Origin: an uncultured Muribaculaceae bacterium
Lineage (GTDB): Bacteria; Bacteroidota; Bacteroidia; Bacteroidales; Muribaculaceae
Length of the DNA: 64,000 nucleotides
NCBI GenBank assembly: GCA_910583525.1
Contig: CAJTXL010000009.1
Span: forward strand, 32,413-96,412
Direction: 5' to 3'
In this document: positions 50,947-58,943 of the stretch, in pieces
How the letters are laid out: each line of letters opens with the position of its first letter
How positions within the stretch are numbered: the first letter of the stretch is position 1
The notes under the pieces: model-generated
Database searches by the model: none
Seen by the model: only the letters and a program-made list of their open reading frames with translations
What the model was told of the DNA's origin: nothing
Translations under genes and position numbers: made by a program

Positions 50947-50991
50947 TCCGAAATATATGTTTTATAACATTGTTTTTCGGATGCAAAGTTA
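50947..50991 (-). promoter_or_regulatory. Efflux-operon promoter with inverted repeat
   Basis: TAACTTTG (minus, 50984-50991) is a good -7 box; the -33 box is weak. TCCGAAA (50947-50953) and TTTCGGA (50975-50981) form an inverted repeat just downstream of the -7, and a third half-site TCCGAAAA lies at 51037-51044. This layout would suit a repressor. Confidence 0.5.
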
Positions 50992-51157
50992 CGAAATATT
51001 TGGTCTGTTAAAATTGGCCGAAGAGCCAATTTATTGTCCGAAAAGTCGATATAGCGGTTAAATAATGTCAAATAGTGGCATAAAAGTCGTGAATGCCGCA
51101 CCTTGCGAAAATGTTGGCCGACGGGATTTTGCGGCATACTCAAGCGCCTGACGGTGA

Positions 51158-51165
51158 TAATTTTG
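51158..51165 (+). promoter_or_regulatory. -7 box of the virion-like/terminase pair
   Basis: TAATTTTG, with TTTG at 51128-51131 but a 26-nt spacing. Transcription near 51172 would fit the ATG at 51190. Confidence 0.4.
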
Positions 51166-51189
51166 CGGCTAAACAATAATATAGATAAT

Positions 51190-53679
51190 ATGGAAAAAGC
51201 AATTAAAGAAATATGCCTGAAAATGCCTTTGCACAGACGCGGCGGTGGCAGTGACAATAAAGGCGTCACTCAATGTCGCCGCCTCGAAAATATGCGTCCG
51301 TCGGGCTGCGGAGACCGCTTTGAGCCGGTAGGTCGCCCCGAAAGCTATGCTGCGTCGGAAAGAGTTGTGCCCTTGGGCCGTTTTGCCTCGGGCGGCGGAG
51401 ACAAGCTTTTGATGTCGTCGGGACGCAGCCTTGTGCTTAAAGGAGCCGGTGCGTCGGTATCGTCTCTTAGAGCCGACGGCGTATTGCCCGGCTCGGCGCT
51501 GTGCTCTTTGCGCACCGGGGCCGATTCGACAATCGTGATGACAGAGGCCGGCGCATCAAGGGTTCATGTCGGTGACGAGTTGTCGGCAGAGACTTTGTCG
51601 GCAGATTATCCGGCTGTGACCCTGCGCGGCAAAGACGGTGTTGCGGTCACTGCTCAAGTGGGGTCGCGTAGACTTGGTGCATCCTATAGCGGTGTGTCGC
51701 AGCTTGAACGCCGCGATGCCGAAGCCGTAGCCAATGACCTTGCAGAAGCTTACATGGAACTTTGCGCCAAGGCGTCGGCGGCAGGAGCGCTGCTGCAGCC
51801 CTGTCTTGTGCGCTACCGTCTTTTCGATGCCGACGGTCACGAATTGTTCGTGTCGCCGGCCGTGCTCGTAGGGCATAGCACGGGTGCGCAATGTGCTTCG
51901 ACAGTACCCGTATATTCTTCGGACAGGCAGAACCTTAACGCATATACTTTGTCGGCATCGACTTGGACTCTTGAAGCGCGTTTTCCCGATGTCGAGAGCA
52001 TGGAAAAGGTGGCAAGCTGTGAGATTTATGTCGGGCCTATGTTCCATCCGTACCATCCCGACCGTAAAGCCGACATCGGCATGGGGCGTGGCGGTGATTC
52101 TTCTGTCGCGTTTTTGAATGTGGGCTTGCCCGGGCGCGAATGCGGCCTCGGCACTTCTTACCGAGGTCAGGCCGGAAGGCTTGTGATGAAAGCATTGGCG
52201 AGGATGGATGCCATAGAGGAACGTGTCGCCACGGTCTATAATCCCTTTTCGGGTGGGGCGCGTACGCTGACAATCGATTTTTCGCCTGCAGCCGATGCCG
52301 CATCGGCCTCGAAAGCTCTTCACGCGGCTTTTGCCAAGCCGGTAGGCCGTATCGGGCTATTTGAGGCTCTGCTCTCGCGCCCGCATGTCTTTTCGGCCGC
52401 CTGTTGCGCCGCCGATGCACAGACTGCCGCGTGGGGCGATTTGACCGTGCACCGTTACTGTGGATACAGCCCGGCCGTCTTTGCCGTCGCTACGGCAGAC
52501 CGCCCGTGGCAGGCCGTGACGGTGGTCCGTTTCGGCGAGGGGCGCGGTGTCGTGAGGCTTGACGATTTTCCGACCGGCGCCCCGACATTGTTCGGCCCGG
52601 TGCTTTCATATCCGTCGCCTGATGCCGTCGAGATGATAATAAACGTCACATCGGGTGGTGTGACGCGTTCGCAGACTTTCGCATTGCGCCCCGATGCTTC
52701 GGGCCGCAATGCCGTCTATGTGGCCGATGGTATGTGCCCGTTCGAGCTGTCTACCCTCGGTGTCACAACGCAGACGGTATCGTCGGCCGACGAACGTTTT
52801 GCCGATGCCATAGCTTTTGCCCCGACTGATGACCCTTTGGCTGTCGATTCCATTGCGCGTACGTCGGGGGGCGCCGTCAAGGCCATCGCGGCCTGTCGGG
52901 GACGCGACCAGTCGTGGGAGTTCGGCCGTTGCCGCTTTGTGGCAGGGTCTGAAGGCTGCGTGTTTTCGGTGGTGCTATCGTCGGGACGCCGTAGCCTGTC
53001 GGTGCGCAAGTCGCTCTCACGTGGCATATGCCGTGGCGATGCCATCGCCTGCGGTGACAATGGCGAGGTGTTCGTCTTGGCCGGCGATGCCGGAGGTGCC
53101 GGGCGCTCGCTTGTCAGGTTTCCGGCTTCGGGCGGAATCGACTATCTGTCGTCGTCGTGCCGATATGATTTTCTGGCATATAATTCGCGTCTCGGCGAAC
53201 TGTGGGCGTTCGGCGAGGGGTCGCTTGCTGAGGTGTTCTGCCGCGACTACGGGTGGAATTCCTATTTCCGCTCCGACCTTGTGGCAAGCGCTGTGGCGGT
53301 TGCCGATGGCGAGCCTTTCGCTTTGTGTGCGGGCGGTGTCGCTGCGCTTTGTCGCGAGAGCCGCTACGACCGCTTGCCGGTAATTATGGATATGGCCGTA
53401 GAGCCTGAGAGGCTCGACTATGTCAAGGTGGCACGTGTATCGGCACGTCTTTGTGGCGACGGCATCGATGGCCGTATATCGGTTCAAGGCCTTGGCATAG
53501 ACGGCGACCGGGAGTGGCCGATGTCAGAACTGCGTGTCGTCGGCGAATGCCGCAGTCCTTTGGGCTTCGGTATTGTCGCAAGGCCGTGCCGTGTTCTCGG
53601 ACTCTGTTTTGCAGGCACGGTGTCGGGCGATTTCGTTTTCGATTCATTCAAAATAGCTTTTACGCCATGGCATCGTTGA
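51190..53679 (+). CDS. Large virion-like protein of unknown function
   Basis: An 829-residue protein I do not recognise with confidence. There is no signal peptide. The N-terminal part (RLENMRPSGCGDRFEPVGRP, DKLLMSSGRSLVLKGAGAS) and the C-terminal third (DFLAYNSRLGELWAFGEGSL, DYGWNSYFRSDLVASAVAVA) have short, regular beta-strand patterns like those of phage stabilisation or propeller-type virion proteins. It is rich in Ala, Gly, Arg and Cys. It ends by overlapping a terminase large-subunit gene by 13 nt, which supports a phage origin. A -7 box at 51158-51165 supports the start. The host-like base composition suggests a long stay in the genome. Confidence 0.6.
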   Translation: MEKAIKEICLKMPLHRRGGGSDNKGVTQCRRLENMRPSGCGDRFEPVGRPESYAASERVVPLGRFASGGGDKLLMSSGRSLVLKGAGASVSSLRADGVLPGSALCSLRTGADSTIVMTEAGASRVHVGDELSAETLSADYPAVTLRGKDGVAVTAQVGSRRLGASYSGVSQLERRDAEAVANDLAEAYMELCAKASAAGALLQPCLVRYRLFDADGHELFVSPAVLVGHSTGAQCASTVPVYSSDRQNLNAYTLSASTWTLEARFPDVESMEKVASCEIYVGPMFHPYHPDRKADIGMGRGGDSSVAFLNVGLPGRECGLGTSYRGQAGRLVMKALARMDAIEERVATVYNPFSGGARTLTIDFSPAADAASASKALHAAFAKPVGRIGLFEALLSRPHVFSAACCAADAQTAAWGDLTVHRYCGYSPAVFAVATADRPWQAVTVVRFGEGRGVVRLDDFPTGAPTLFGPVLSYPSPDAVEMIINVTSGGVTRSQTFALRPDASGRNAVYVADGMCPFELSTLGVTTQTVSSADERFADAIAFAPTDDPLAVDSIARTSGGAVKAIAACRGRDQSWEFGRCRFVAGSEGCVFSVVLSSGRRSLSVRKSLSRGICRGDAIACGDNGEVFVLAGDAGGAGRSLVRFPASGGIDYLSSSCRYDFLAYNSRLGELWAFGEGSLAEVFCRDYGWNSYFRSDLVASAVAVADGEPFALCAGGVAALCRESRYDRLPVIMDMAVEPERLDYVKVARVSARLCGDGIDGRISVQGLGIDGDREWPMSELRVVGECRSPLGFGIVARPCRVLGLCFAGTVSGDFVFDSFKIAFTPWHR

Positions 53680-55526
53680 GCGAAATAGAACGTCTTGAAC
53701 TGCACGACATGCTGCGGCGGTCGTTGCGTGACGGAAGCTACGAACCGCTCAGCGGCAAGGGGTGCATGGGCGAGCGCGTCGAAGTGCCTACGCCTGTCGA
53801 CGGGCTGCCATATGCTGCCGTCCCGAAGGCTATGGTTGAAGACGTCGCCTACTCAGACTCCCTCGACAAACCGGACGCGTGGCGGCGCCTGCGCTGCCAC
53901 TACGATTTTGAGTATTGGGCCGCGAGCTGTGTGGTGGTAAAGGAGAAGAACACCTCGGCCGACATCCCTTTCGTGCTCAACGCTCCGCAGCGCCGCCTGC
54001 TGTCGGTGCTCGAAGCCGACCGCACCGCCGGCAGACCTATCCGCATAATACTGCTCAAGGCGCGCCAATGGGGCGGTTCGACACTGATACAGATGTATAT
54101 GGCCTGGATACAGTGCGTGCACCGCACCAATTGGAACTCGGTGATATGCGCCCATATCAAAGACACGGCGGCGACAATACGCGGCATGTACACCAAGATG
54201 CTCGAACATTATCCGTCCGAGATGTGGGAGGGCGAAGAGGCCGCATGTTTCAAGCCCTTCGAGGGCCGCACCAACGTGCGGCGCATAGCCGGTCGCAACT
54301 GTTGCGTCACAATAGGGTCGAGCGAGAAGCCCGACAACATTCGTGGCGCCGACTTTGCCCTCGCCCATCTGAGCGAGACGGCCTTTTGGGCGCTTACGCG
54401 GACGCGTTCGCCAAAAGCCGTCATACAGGCCGTGTGCGGCTCGGTGGGGCTGCTGCCCTATACGCTTGTGGCGGTCGAATCTACGGCAAGGGGCGTCGGC
54501 GACTATTTCCACACCGAATGGCTCCGCAGCAAGAGCGGTCTGGGCGACAAGCATGCCGTCTTCGTGCCGTGGAAAGAAATCGCCTTTTACCGTATGCCGT
54601 GCCCCGACGCCCGTGCGCTCCTCTCCGACATGAACGTGCGCGAGCGCTGGCTGTGGTCGCACGGATGCGATTCGGAACAGCTCCATTGGTACCGGTGCAA
54701 GGTGCGCGAGATGCCAGACAGCGAACTGATACACTCTGAGTTTCCCGTCGACGATGTCGAGGCATTCAGCAACAGCGCCTGCATGGTGCTGTCGACAATG
54801 GCGGTCGAGGCATTGCGCGAGGGATGCTCCATGCCCTCGGTTCGCGGCGAAGTCGACAGCACGGCCACACGTTTCATCGAAGATGCCAAAGGCTGCATGA
54901 AGATGTGGGAGCCGCCGCGCGACCGTGGCCGCTATGTCGTCGCCGTCGATGTCGGCGGTCGGGCCGCCGCCAGCGACTGGTCGGTAATCGCCGTCCTCGA
55001 CGCCTCCGACGGGCTTCCGCGTGTGGTGGCACAGTGGCGCGGACACATCGACCACGACCTGCTTGCTGACAAAAGCCTTGCCGTGGCGCGTTTCTACCGC
55101 CATGCCCTTCTGGTTATCGAGAGCAACACCTACGAGACCGCCTGCTATGGCGGAGCCGACTCAAACCTCTTTGTCCTCAACCGACTGGCCGAGAAATACG
55201 ACAATCTATACCGCCGCGAAGTCTTCGACAGCGCCACATCGTCCCATACCCGACGCGTCGGCTTCCACACCAACCGTAAGACCAAAGGCATGCTTGTGGC
55301 CGGGCTGATAGAAGCCGTCCGCGAGGGCGCATATATTGAGCGCGACCCCGAGGCATGCAACGAAATGCTCGTCTACGAAATGCTGCCCAACGGCTCATAT
55401 GCAGCCAAGCCAGGCTTCCACGACGACATACTCATGACGCGCGCCATAGCCCTGCACGTCATAAACTCAGGTCAGCTTCCAACGCCGCTCCCCGACACCT
55501 TCGACCAGCGCCCCTCTTGGGTTTAA
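53667..55526 (+). CDS. Phage terminase large subunit, apparently intact
   Basis: A 619-residue terminase large subunit, the motor and nuclease that packages phage DNA. The ATPase has a Walker A-like RIILLKARQWGGSTLIQMYM near residue 125 and the Walker B/catalytic Glu region FALAHLSETAFW near 235. The RNase H-like nuclease keeps its acidic residues: YVVAVDVGGRAAASDWSVIA, LLVIESNTYE and GFHDDILMTRAIA. Codons end in C more often than in neighbouring genes, a hint of different origin. No portal, capsid, protease, tail or integrase gene is in the window. The ATG at 53667 lies inside the end of the upstream gene. Confidence 0.82.
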   Translation: MASLSEIERLELHDMLRRSLRDGSYEPLSGKGCMGERVEVPTPVDGLPYAAVPKAMVEDVAYSDSLDKPDAWRRLRCHYDFEYWAASCVVVKEKNTSADIPFVLNAPQRRLLSVLEADRTAGRPIRIILLKARQWGGSTLIQMYMAWIQCVHRTNWNSVICAHIKDTAATIRGMYTKMLEHYPSEMWEGEEAACFKPFEGRTNVRRIAGRNCCVTIGSSEKPDNIRGADFALAHLSETAFWALTRTRSPKAVIQAVCGSVGLLPYTLVAVESTARGVGDYFHTEWLRSKSGLGDKHAVFVPWKEIAFYRMPCPDARALLSDMNVRERWLWSHGCDSEQLHWYRCKVREMPDSELIHSEFPVDDVEAFSNSACMVLSTMAVEALREGCSMPSVRGEVDSTATRFIEDAKGCMKMWEPPRDRGRYVVAVDVGGRAAASDWSVIAVLDASDGLPRVVAQWRGHIDHDLLADKSLAVARFYRHALLVIESNTYETACYGGADSNLFVLNRLAEKYDNLYRREVFDSATSSHTRRVGFHTNRKTKGMLVAGLIEAVREGAYIERDPEACNEMLVYEMLPNGSYAAKPGFHDDILMTRAIALHVINSGQLPTPLPDTFDQRPSWV

Positions 55527-55560
55527 GAGAATTGTATGCCAAAATTTCCAAATCACGGAG

Positions 55561-55700
55561 CTATTGCCCCATTTGGGGCAAATCGCCACAGAGTGGCGTA
55601 AATAGCGGTAGGCCCGGGCAAGCGCCCCATAGGGTGCGCGCAGCCCGGGTAATCCGTTTCATCGGCCAAAAGTGCTACAGCGTAGCGCGATAGCGGCGTA
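55561..55700. repeat. Block of nested palindromes, REP-like element
   Basis: In 140 bp there are at least five hairpins: TTGCCCC/GGGGCAA (55564-55581), CGCCAC/GTGGCG (55584-55598), GCCCGGG arms at 55612-55618 and 55643-55649 enclosing GCGCCCC/GGGTGCGC (55622-55639), and GTGCTAC/GTAGCGC (55672-55688). ATAGCGG-GTAGG occurs twice (from about 55602 and 55689). It lies between the terminase stop and a convergent gene. It may be a repetitive extragenic element or a terminator array. Confidence 0.55.
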
Positions 55701-55704
55701 GGAA

Positions 55705-56397
55705 CTAAAAATTCACGCCAAAGCCACCCGACAGCACATTCCTGCCGCGCACGCCCGACACGGGATGGCTCATAGTCAGGTCAAACGCCACCTTGGCATA
55801 CAGCCTGTTCGACAAAAAATTGCATGTCGCGCTGAAACGCCACTGCGCCGAAAAGCGCCGGTAGCAATTGGATGTGTAGCTCCATGCCTTTTCAAATCCG
55901 TCCTCACCACTTTTATAGGATACGTCTTTCAGCTTCTGATACAGATACCATCCTAACCGAGGCCCTGTTTCAAACTCAAGAACGGTCTGTTTTAAAGGAA
56001 TGAATAAACCAATAGGGATAGTGACATCTGTACGTAATTCATTGATTTCACCGATGCCGACAATTGGGCCTACCGAGCCGCCAATAAATGTGATTTTTCC
56101 GAAAATATCACCATAATGGCGGTATAATAATGAAATAGAGGGATGGAAAAGAAATTTCGAAGACATTGGTAGGCGATATGCTCCCTCAACGCCTATATCC
56201 CATCCTTTCATTGGGTCGATGTGTCTTTCGTCATATTTTCCATACCCGGTTGAGATATTGTCACCAGGGCCCACATTACCGCCCACCGTTAAGCCGACAG
56301 ACCATCGGCTCGGCAAGTTGTTGCTGTCGGCATTCCCTACGAATGCTATAGCTGAGCATAGCGCCACTATTGCAATGGTCTTTATATTGGTTTTCAT
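55705..56397 (-). CDS. Predicted outer-membrane beta-barrel protein
   Basis: A 230-residue exported protein with signal peptide (MKTNIKTIAIVALCSAIAFV) and alternating polar/hydrophobic strands throughout (WSVGLTVGGNVGPGDNISTG, FHPSISLLYRHYGDIFG, AKVAFDLTMSHPVSG). It ends in Phe (GGFGVNF), the signal for outer-membrane insertion. I recognise no specific family. It converges on the terminase gene, separated by the palindrome block. No clear promoter box is seen upstream. Confidence 0.6.
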   Translation of the reverse strand: MKTNIKTIAIVALCSAIAFVGNADSNNLPSRWSVGLTVGGNVGPGDNISTGYGKYDERHIDPMKGWDIGVEGAYRLPMSSKFLFHPSISLLYRHYGDIFGKITFIGGSVGPIVGIGEINELRTDVTIPIGLFIPLKQTVLEFETGPRLGWYLYQKLKDVSYKSGEDGFEKAWSYTSNCYRRFSAQWRFSATCNFLSNRLYAKVAFDLTMSHPVSGVRGRNVLSGGFGVNF

Positions 56398-56573
56398 GTC
56401 AGTAGTTTTTAATGGTCAGACATTATTCTGTCGCAAAGAAATATATAAAAATTGTAAATTGCAAGAATATTTATATGTTGTGTAGCATGATTTGCGGCTT
56501 TCGAAATAGTCTCCTTCATATCTCCGTTAAATGTCGGTCTCGCCCAACCCGGAAGCGCTTTTATTTGTTAAAT

Positions 56574-56606
56574 GATTGGGCGGTTGTCGCAAAAATCTTA
56601 CCTTTG
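56574..56606 (+). promoter_or_regulatory. Promoter of the FKBP gene cluster
   Basis: TACCTTTG (56599-56606) with ATTG (56574-56577) 21 nt upstream. It sets the first start at 56631. Confidence 0.6.
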
Positions 56607-56630
56607 TACAGAATTAACAATTACATAACT

Positions 56631-57257
56631 ATGGACACTAAAGACTTTGACCGTTTGAGCTATGCTCTCGGACTTAGCATGGGCCACAATTTCCGTGGCT
56701 CGGGCATCGATAAAATCAATGTTCAGGATTTTGCTGACGGCGTCGCCGCCGTTTATTATGGTGAAGCGCCCAAGCTGAGCTTCGACGAGGCCAAAAAGGT
56801 CATCAACGAATTCTTCACCGAGCTTCAGCGTAAGCAGCAAGAAGAAGCTGCCGCCATGGCCGGTGTCAACGAAAAGGCCGGCAAGGAGTTCCTTGAGGCC
56901 AACGGCAAGCGCGCCGAAGTAAAGACTACACCGTCGGGTCTCCAATATGAAGTGCTCGTCGAGGGCACCGGCGCTCAGCCTACCGCCGGCGACCAGGTTG
57001 TCGTGCACTACACTGGCAAGCTTATCGACGGCACCGTGTTCGATTCGAGCGTCGACCGCGGCGAACCCGCCACTTTCGGCGTCACCCAGGTGATACCGGG
57101 CTGGGTAGAGGCTCTGCAGTTGATGAAAGCCGGGTCGAAATGGCGTCTTTTCATTCCGTCGCAGCTCGCCTACGGGCCGCAGGGCGCCGGAGGCCTTATC
57201 GGGCCTAACCAGACCTTGATTTTCGACGTAGAGCTTATCGAAGTCGTAGGCAAATGA
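56631..57257 (+). CDS. FKBP-type peptidyl-prolyl isomerase, cytoplasmic type
   Basis: A 208-residue isomerase of prolyl bonds. The N-terminal dimerisation-type domain (FDRLSYALGLSMGHNFRGSG, FDEAKKVINEFFTEL) is followed by the FKBP domain, with VVHYTGKLIDGTVFDSSVDR, FGVTQVIPGWVEALQLMKAG and FIPSQLAYGPQGAGG. No signal peptide is present, unlike its two neighbours, so it probably works in the cytoplasm. The stop overlaps the next ATG. Confidence 0.9.
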   Translation: MDTKDFDRLSYALGLSMGHNFRGSGIDKINVQDFADGVAAVYYGEAPKLSFDEAKKVINEFFTELQRKQQEEAAAMAGVNEKAGKEFLEANGKRAEVKTTPSGLQYEVLVEGTGAQPTAGDQVVVHYTGKLIDGTVFDSSVDRGEPATFGVTQVIPGWVEALQLMKAGSKWRLFIPSQLAYGPQGAGGLIGPNQTLIFDVELIEVVGK

Positions 57258-57937
57258 TGCGCGGCGCCGTTTCCGCTCTTTTCGTTGCCGCTGCGGTATC
57301 TGTTTCCGGGGCGGCGACGCCTGTGCCTGCCGATTCGCTCAACGAAGCCGTGGCGGTCTTCGTGGCCTCGAACATGAAGCTCGCCGTCGACAATGCCCTC
57401 GGGCAGTTGCTCGCTACGGGAGTCGACTGCGACACGGCTGCCGTGAAGCGCCTTGTCCTGGCCGAGCTGTCGAAGCCCTACGACGCCACGGCGCACACCA
57501 CGGCATCGGCATTGATTGAGAGGGCGATGGACGCCAAGGCGCTCGAAGCGTCCGACCTTATGCTCTCGCAGGCTGCCGCCCGTGAGGGTGCAAAGGTCTT
57601 GCCCGACGGCCTTGTGTTCGAGGTGTTGCGCGAAGGCGCCGACACGCCCGGAAAGCCGTCGATGCCCGGCGCCGAAAGCACCGTGCGCATACGTTACCGA
57701 GGCTTGCTGCCCGATGGCACCGTGTTCGATGCTATTGAGGCCGGCGAATCCCCCTTGGAGGCGCGCGTGGCTGACCTCGCTTCGGGCATGGCCGAAGGCC
57801 TGCAGATGATGCGGCGTGGCGGCTCTTACCGCCTGACGATGCCGGCTTCGCTCGGATACGGCGAAGAAGGCGTGCCTGGTTCAATCCCTCCCGGATGCGC
57901 CTTGCAGTTTGAAGTCGAACTTGTCGATTTCGATTGA
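57254..57937 (+). CDS. FKBP-type peptidyl-prolyl isomerase, exported, divergent
   Basis: A 227-residue protein with a signal peptide (MMRGAVSALFVAAAVSVSGA). The C-terminal FKBP domain is recognisable (VRIRYRGLLPDGTVFDAIEA, GLQMMRRGGSYRLTMPASLG, GVPGSIPPGCALQFEVELV), but several aromatic residues of the active site are altered (VADLASGMAEGL in place of the usual VIPGWxEGL). It may have become a chaperone without strong isomerase activity. The ATG overlaps the upstream stop (ATGA). Confidence 0.82.
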   Translation: MMRGAVSALFVAAAVSVSGAATPVPADSLNEAVAVFVASNMKLAVDNALGQLLATGVDCDTAAVKRLVLAELSKPYDATAHTTASALIERAMDAKALEASDLMLSQAAAREGAKVLPDGLVFEVLREGADTPGKPSMPGAESTVRIRYRGLLPDGTVFDAIEAGESPLEARVADLASGMAEGLQMMRRGGSYRLTMPASLGYGEEGVPGSIPPGCALQFEVELVDFD

Positions 57938-57969
57938 TGAAACAATAATTTAAACATAATAGATACAAT

Positions 57970-58851
57970 ATGAAAAAAATGATGATGGGCGCTTGCGCCC
58001 TTATGGCACTTGCGGCAGTCAGCTGCGGAAAGTGCGGCAAAGGCGGCTGCGAAGTCACTGCCGCCGATTCGATGTCGACGGCCTACGGCGAATATGTAGG
58101 CTCGATGCTCTATGGCGATTTCGCCCAGATGGGAAACGACGAAAAGTCCGACAAGCAGGAGTTCCTCCGCGGCATGCAGATTGTTTTCGGCTCGGACGGC
58201 AGCCGCAACACACGCATGGGCATGCAGGTGGCAATACAGATGATGGCCGAAATACAGCAGCTCGAAGAGCAGGGCATCGATGTTGACAAAGCAACAGTGA
58301 TGAACTCGTTCAAGCAGGCTTTCCTCGCCGACTCGATGTCGTATACCGAAACTCAGAAGCGCGCCATGACATTCCAGGACCTCTACAAGAAGTCGCAGGA
58401 AGAAGCCGCAAAGGCTAAAGAAGCTGCCAAGGCCGAAGAACCGACCGCTGTAGAAAACGGCAAAAAGGCCGAGGCCTATGTGGCCGAGCAGAAAGCCGCC
58501 AACCCCGAAGTGAAGACTGCCGAAAGCGGCCTTTCATATCTTATCGAAGTGCCCGGCGAAGGCGACAAACCCACCGAGACGGCTACCGTTGTCGTAAACT
58601 ATACCGGCAAGCACCTCAACGGTGAAGTCTTCGACACCACCGACGGACGCGGCCCGGCGACATTCAACCTGCAGGGCGTCGTTCCCGGCTTCCGCGAAGG
58701 CCTTATGCTTCTTGGCAAAGGTGGCAAAGCCACTCTTTATATCCCCGGAGCGCTCGCCTACGGTAACGGCGGACAGCCTGCCGCAGGCATCGAACCGAAC
58801 GAGATGCTCGTGTTCGACGTCGAACTGCTCGACATCAACCCCGCCGAATAA
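57970..58851 (+). CDS. FKBP-type peptidyl-prolyl isomerase lipoprotein
   Basis: A 293-residue lipoprotein (lipobox AAVSCG, Cys 19) with three further Cys close behind (GKCGKGGCE). A helical N-terminal domain (YGEYVGSMLYGDFAQMGND, GMQVAIQMMAEIQQLEEQGI) leads through an Ala/Lys/Glu-rich coiled coil (QEEAAKAKEAAKAEEPTA) to a standard FKBP domain (VVVNYTGKHLNGEVFDTTDG, LQGVVPGFREGLMLLGKGG). It is anchored in a membrane facing the periplasm. It is third in the cluster, 32 nt after the exported FKBP. Confidence 0.9.
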   Translation: MKKMMMGACALMALAAVSCGKCGKGGCEVTAADSMSTAYGEYVGSMLYGDFAQMGNDEKSDKQEFLRGMQIVFGSDGSRNTRMGMQVAIQMMAEIQQLEEQGIDVDKATVMNSFKQAFLADSMSYTETQKRAMTFQDLYKKSQEEAAKAKEAAKAEEPTAVENGKKAEAYVAEQKAANPEVKTAESGLSYLIEVPGEGDKPTETATVVVNYTGKHLNGEVFDTTDGRGPATFNLQGVVPGFREGLMLLGKGGKATLYIPGALAYGNGGQPAAGIEPNEMLVFDVELLDINPAE

Positions 58852-58871
58852 TCCGTTAGGTTAAAAAGTAT

Positions 58872-58925
58872 AAGCCCCACGCCGAACTGCGCATCGCAAC
58901 GATGCAAGCGGCGTGAGGCTTTTTT
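58872..58925. terminator. Terminator after the FKBP cluster
   Basis: A stacked hairpin: outer AAGCCCCACGCCG (58872-58884) with 58909-58921 (one mismatch) and inner GCATCG/CGATGC (58891-58905), followed by a T-run on the plus strand. A weaker T-run on the minus strand may serve gdhA. Confidence 0.85.
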
Positions 58926-58943
58926 ATGCTCTACAGAGGCTTT

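Noticed and set aside
53853..55103. A 416-codon minus-strand frame inside the terminase gene
   Set aside because: It is an antisense shadow caused by strong codon bias. It is rich in His, Arg and Ala and has no family features.
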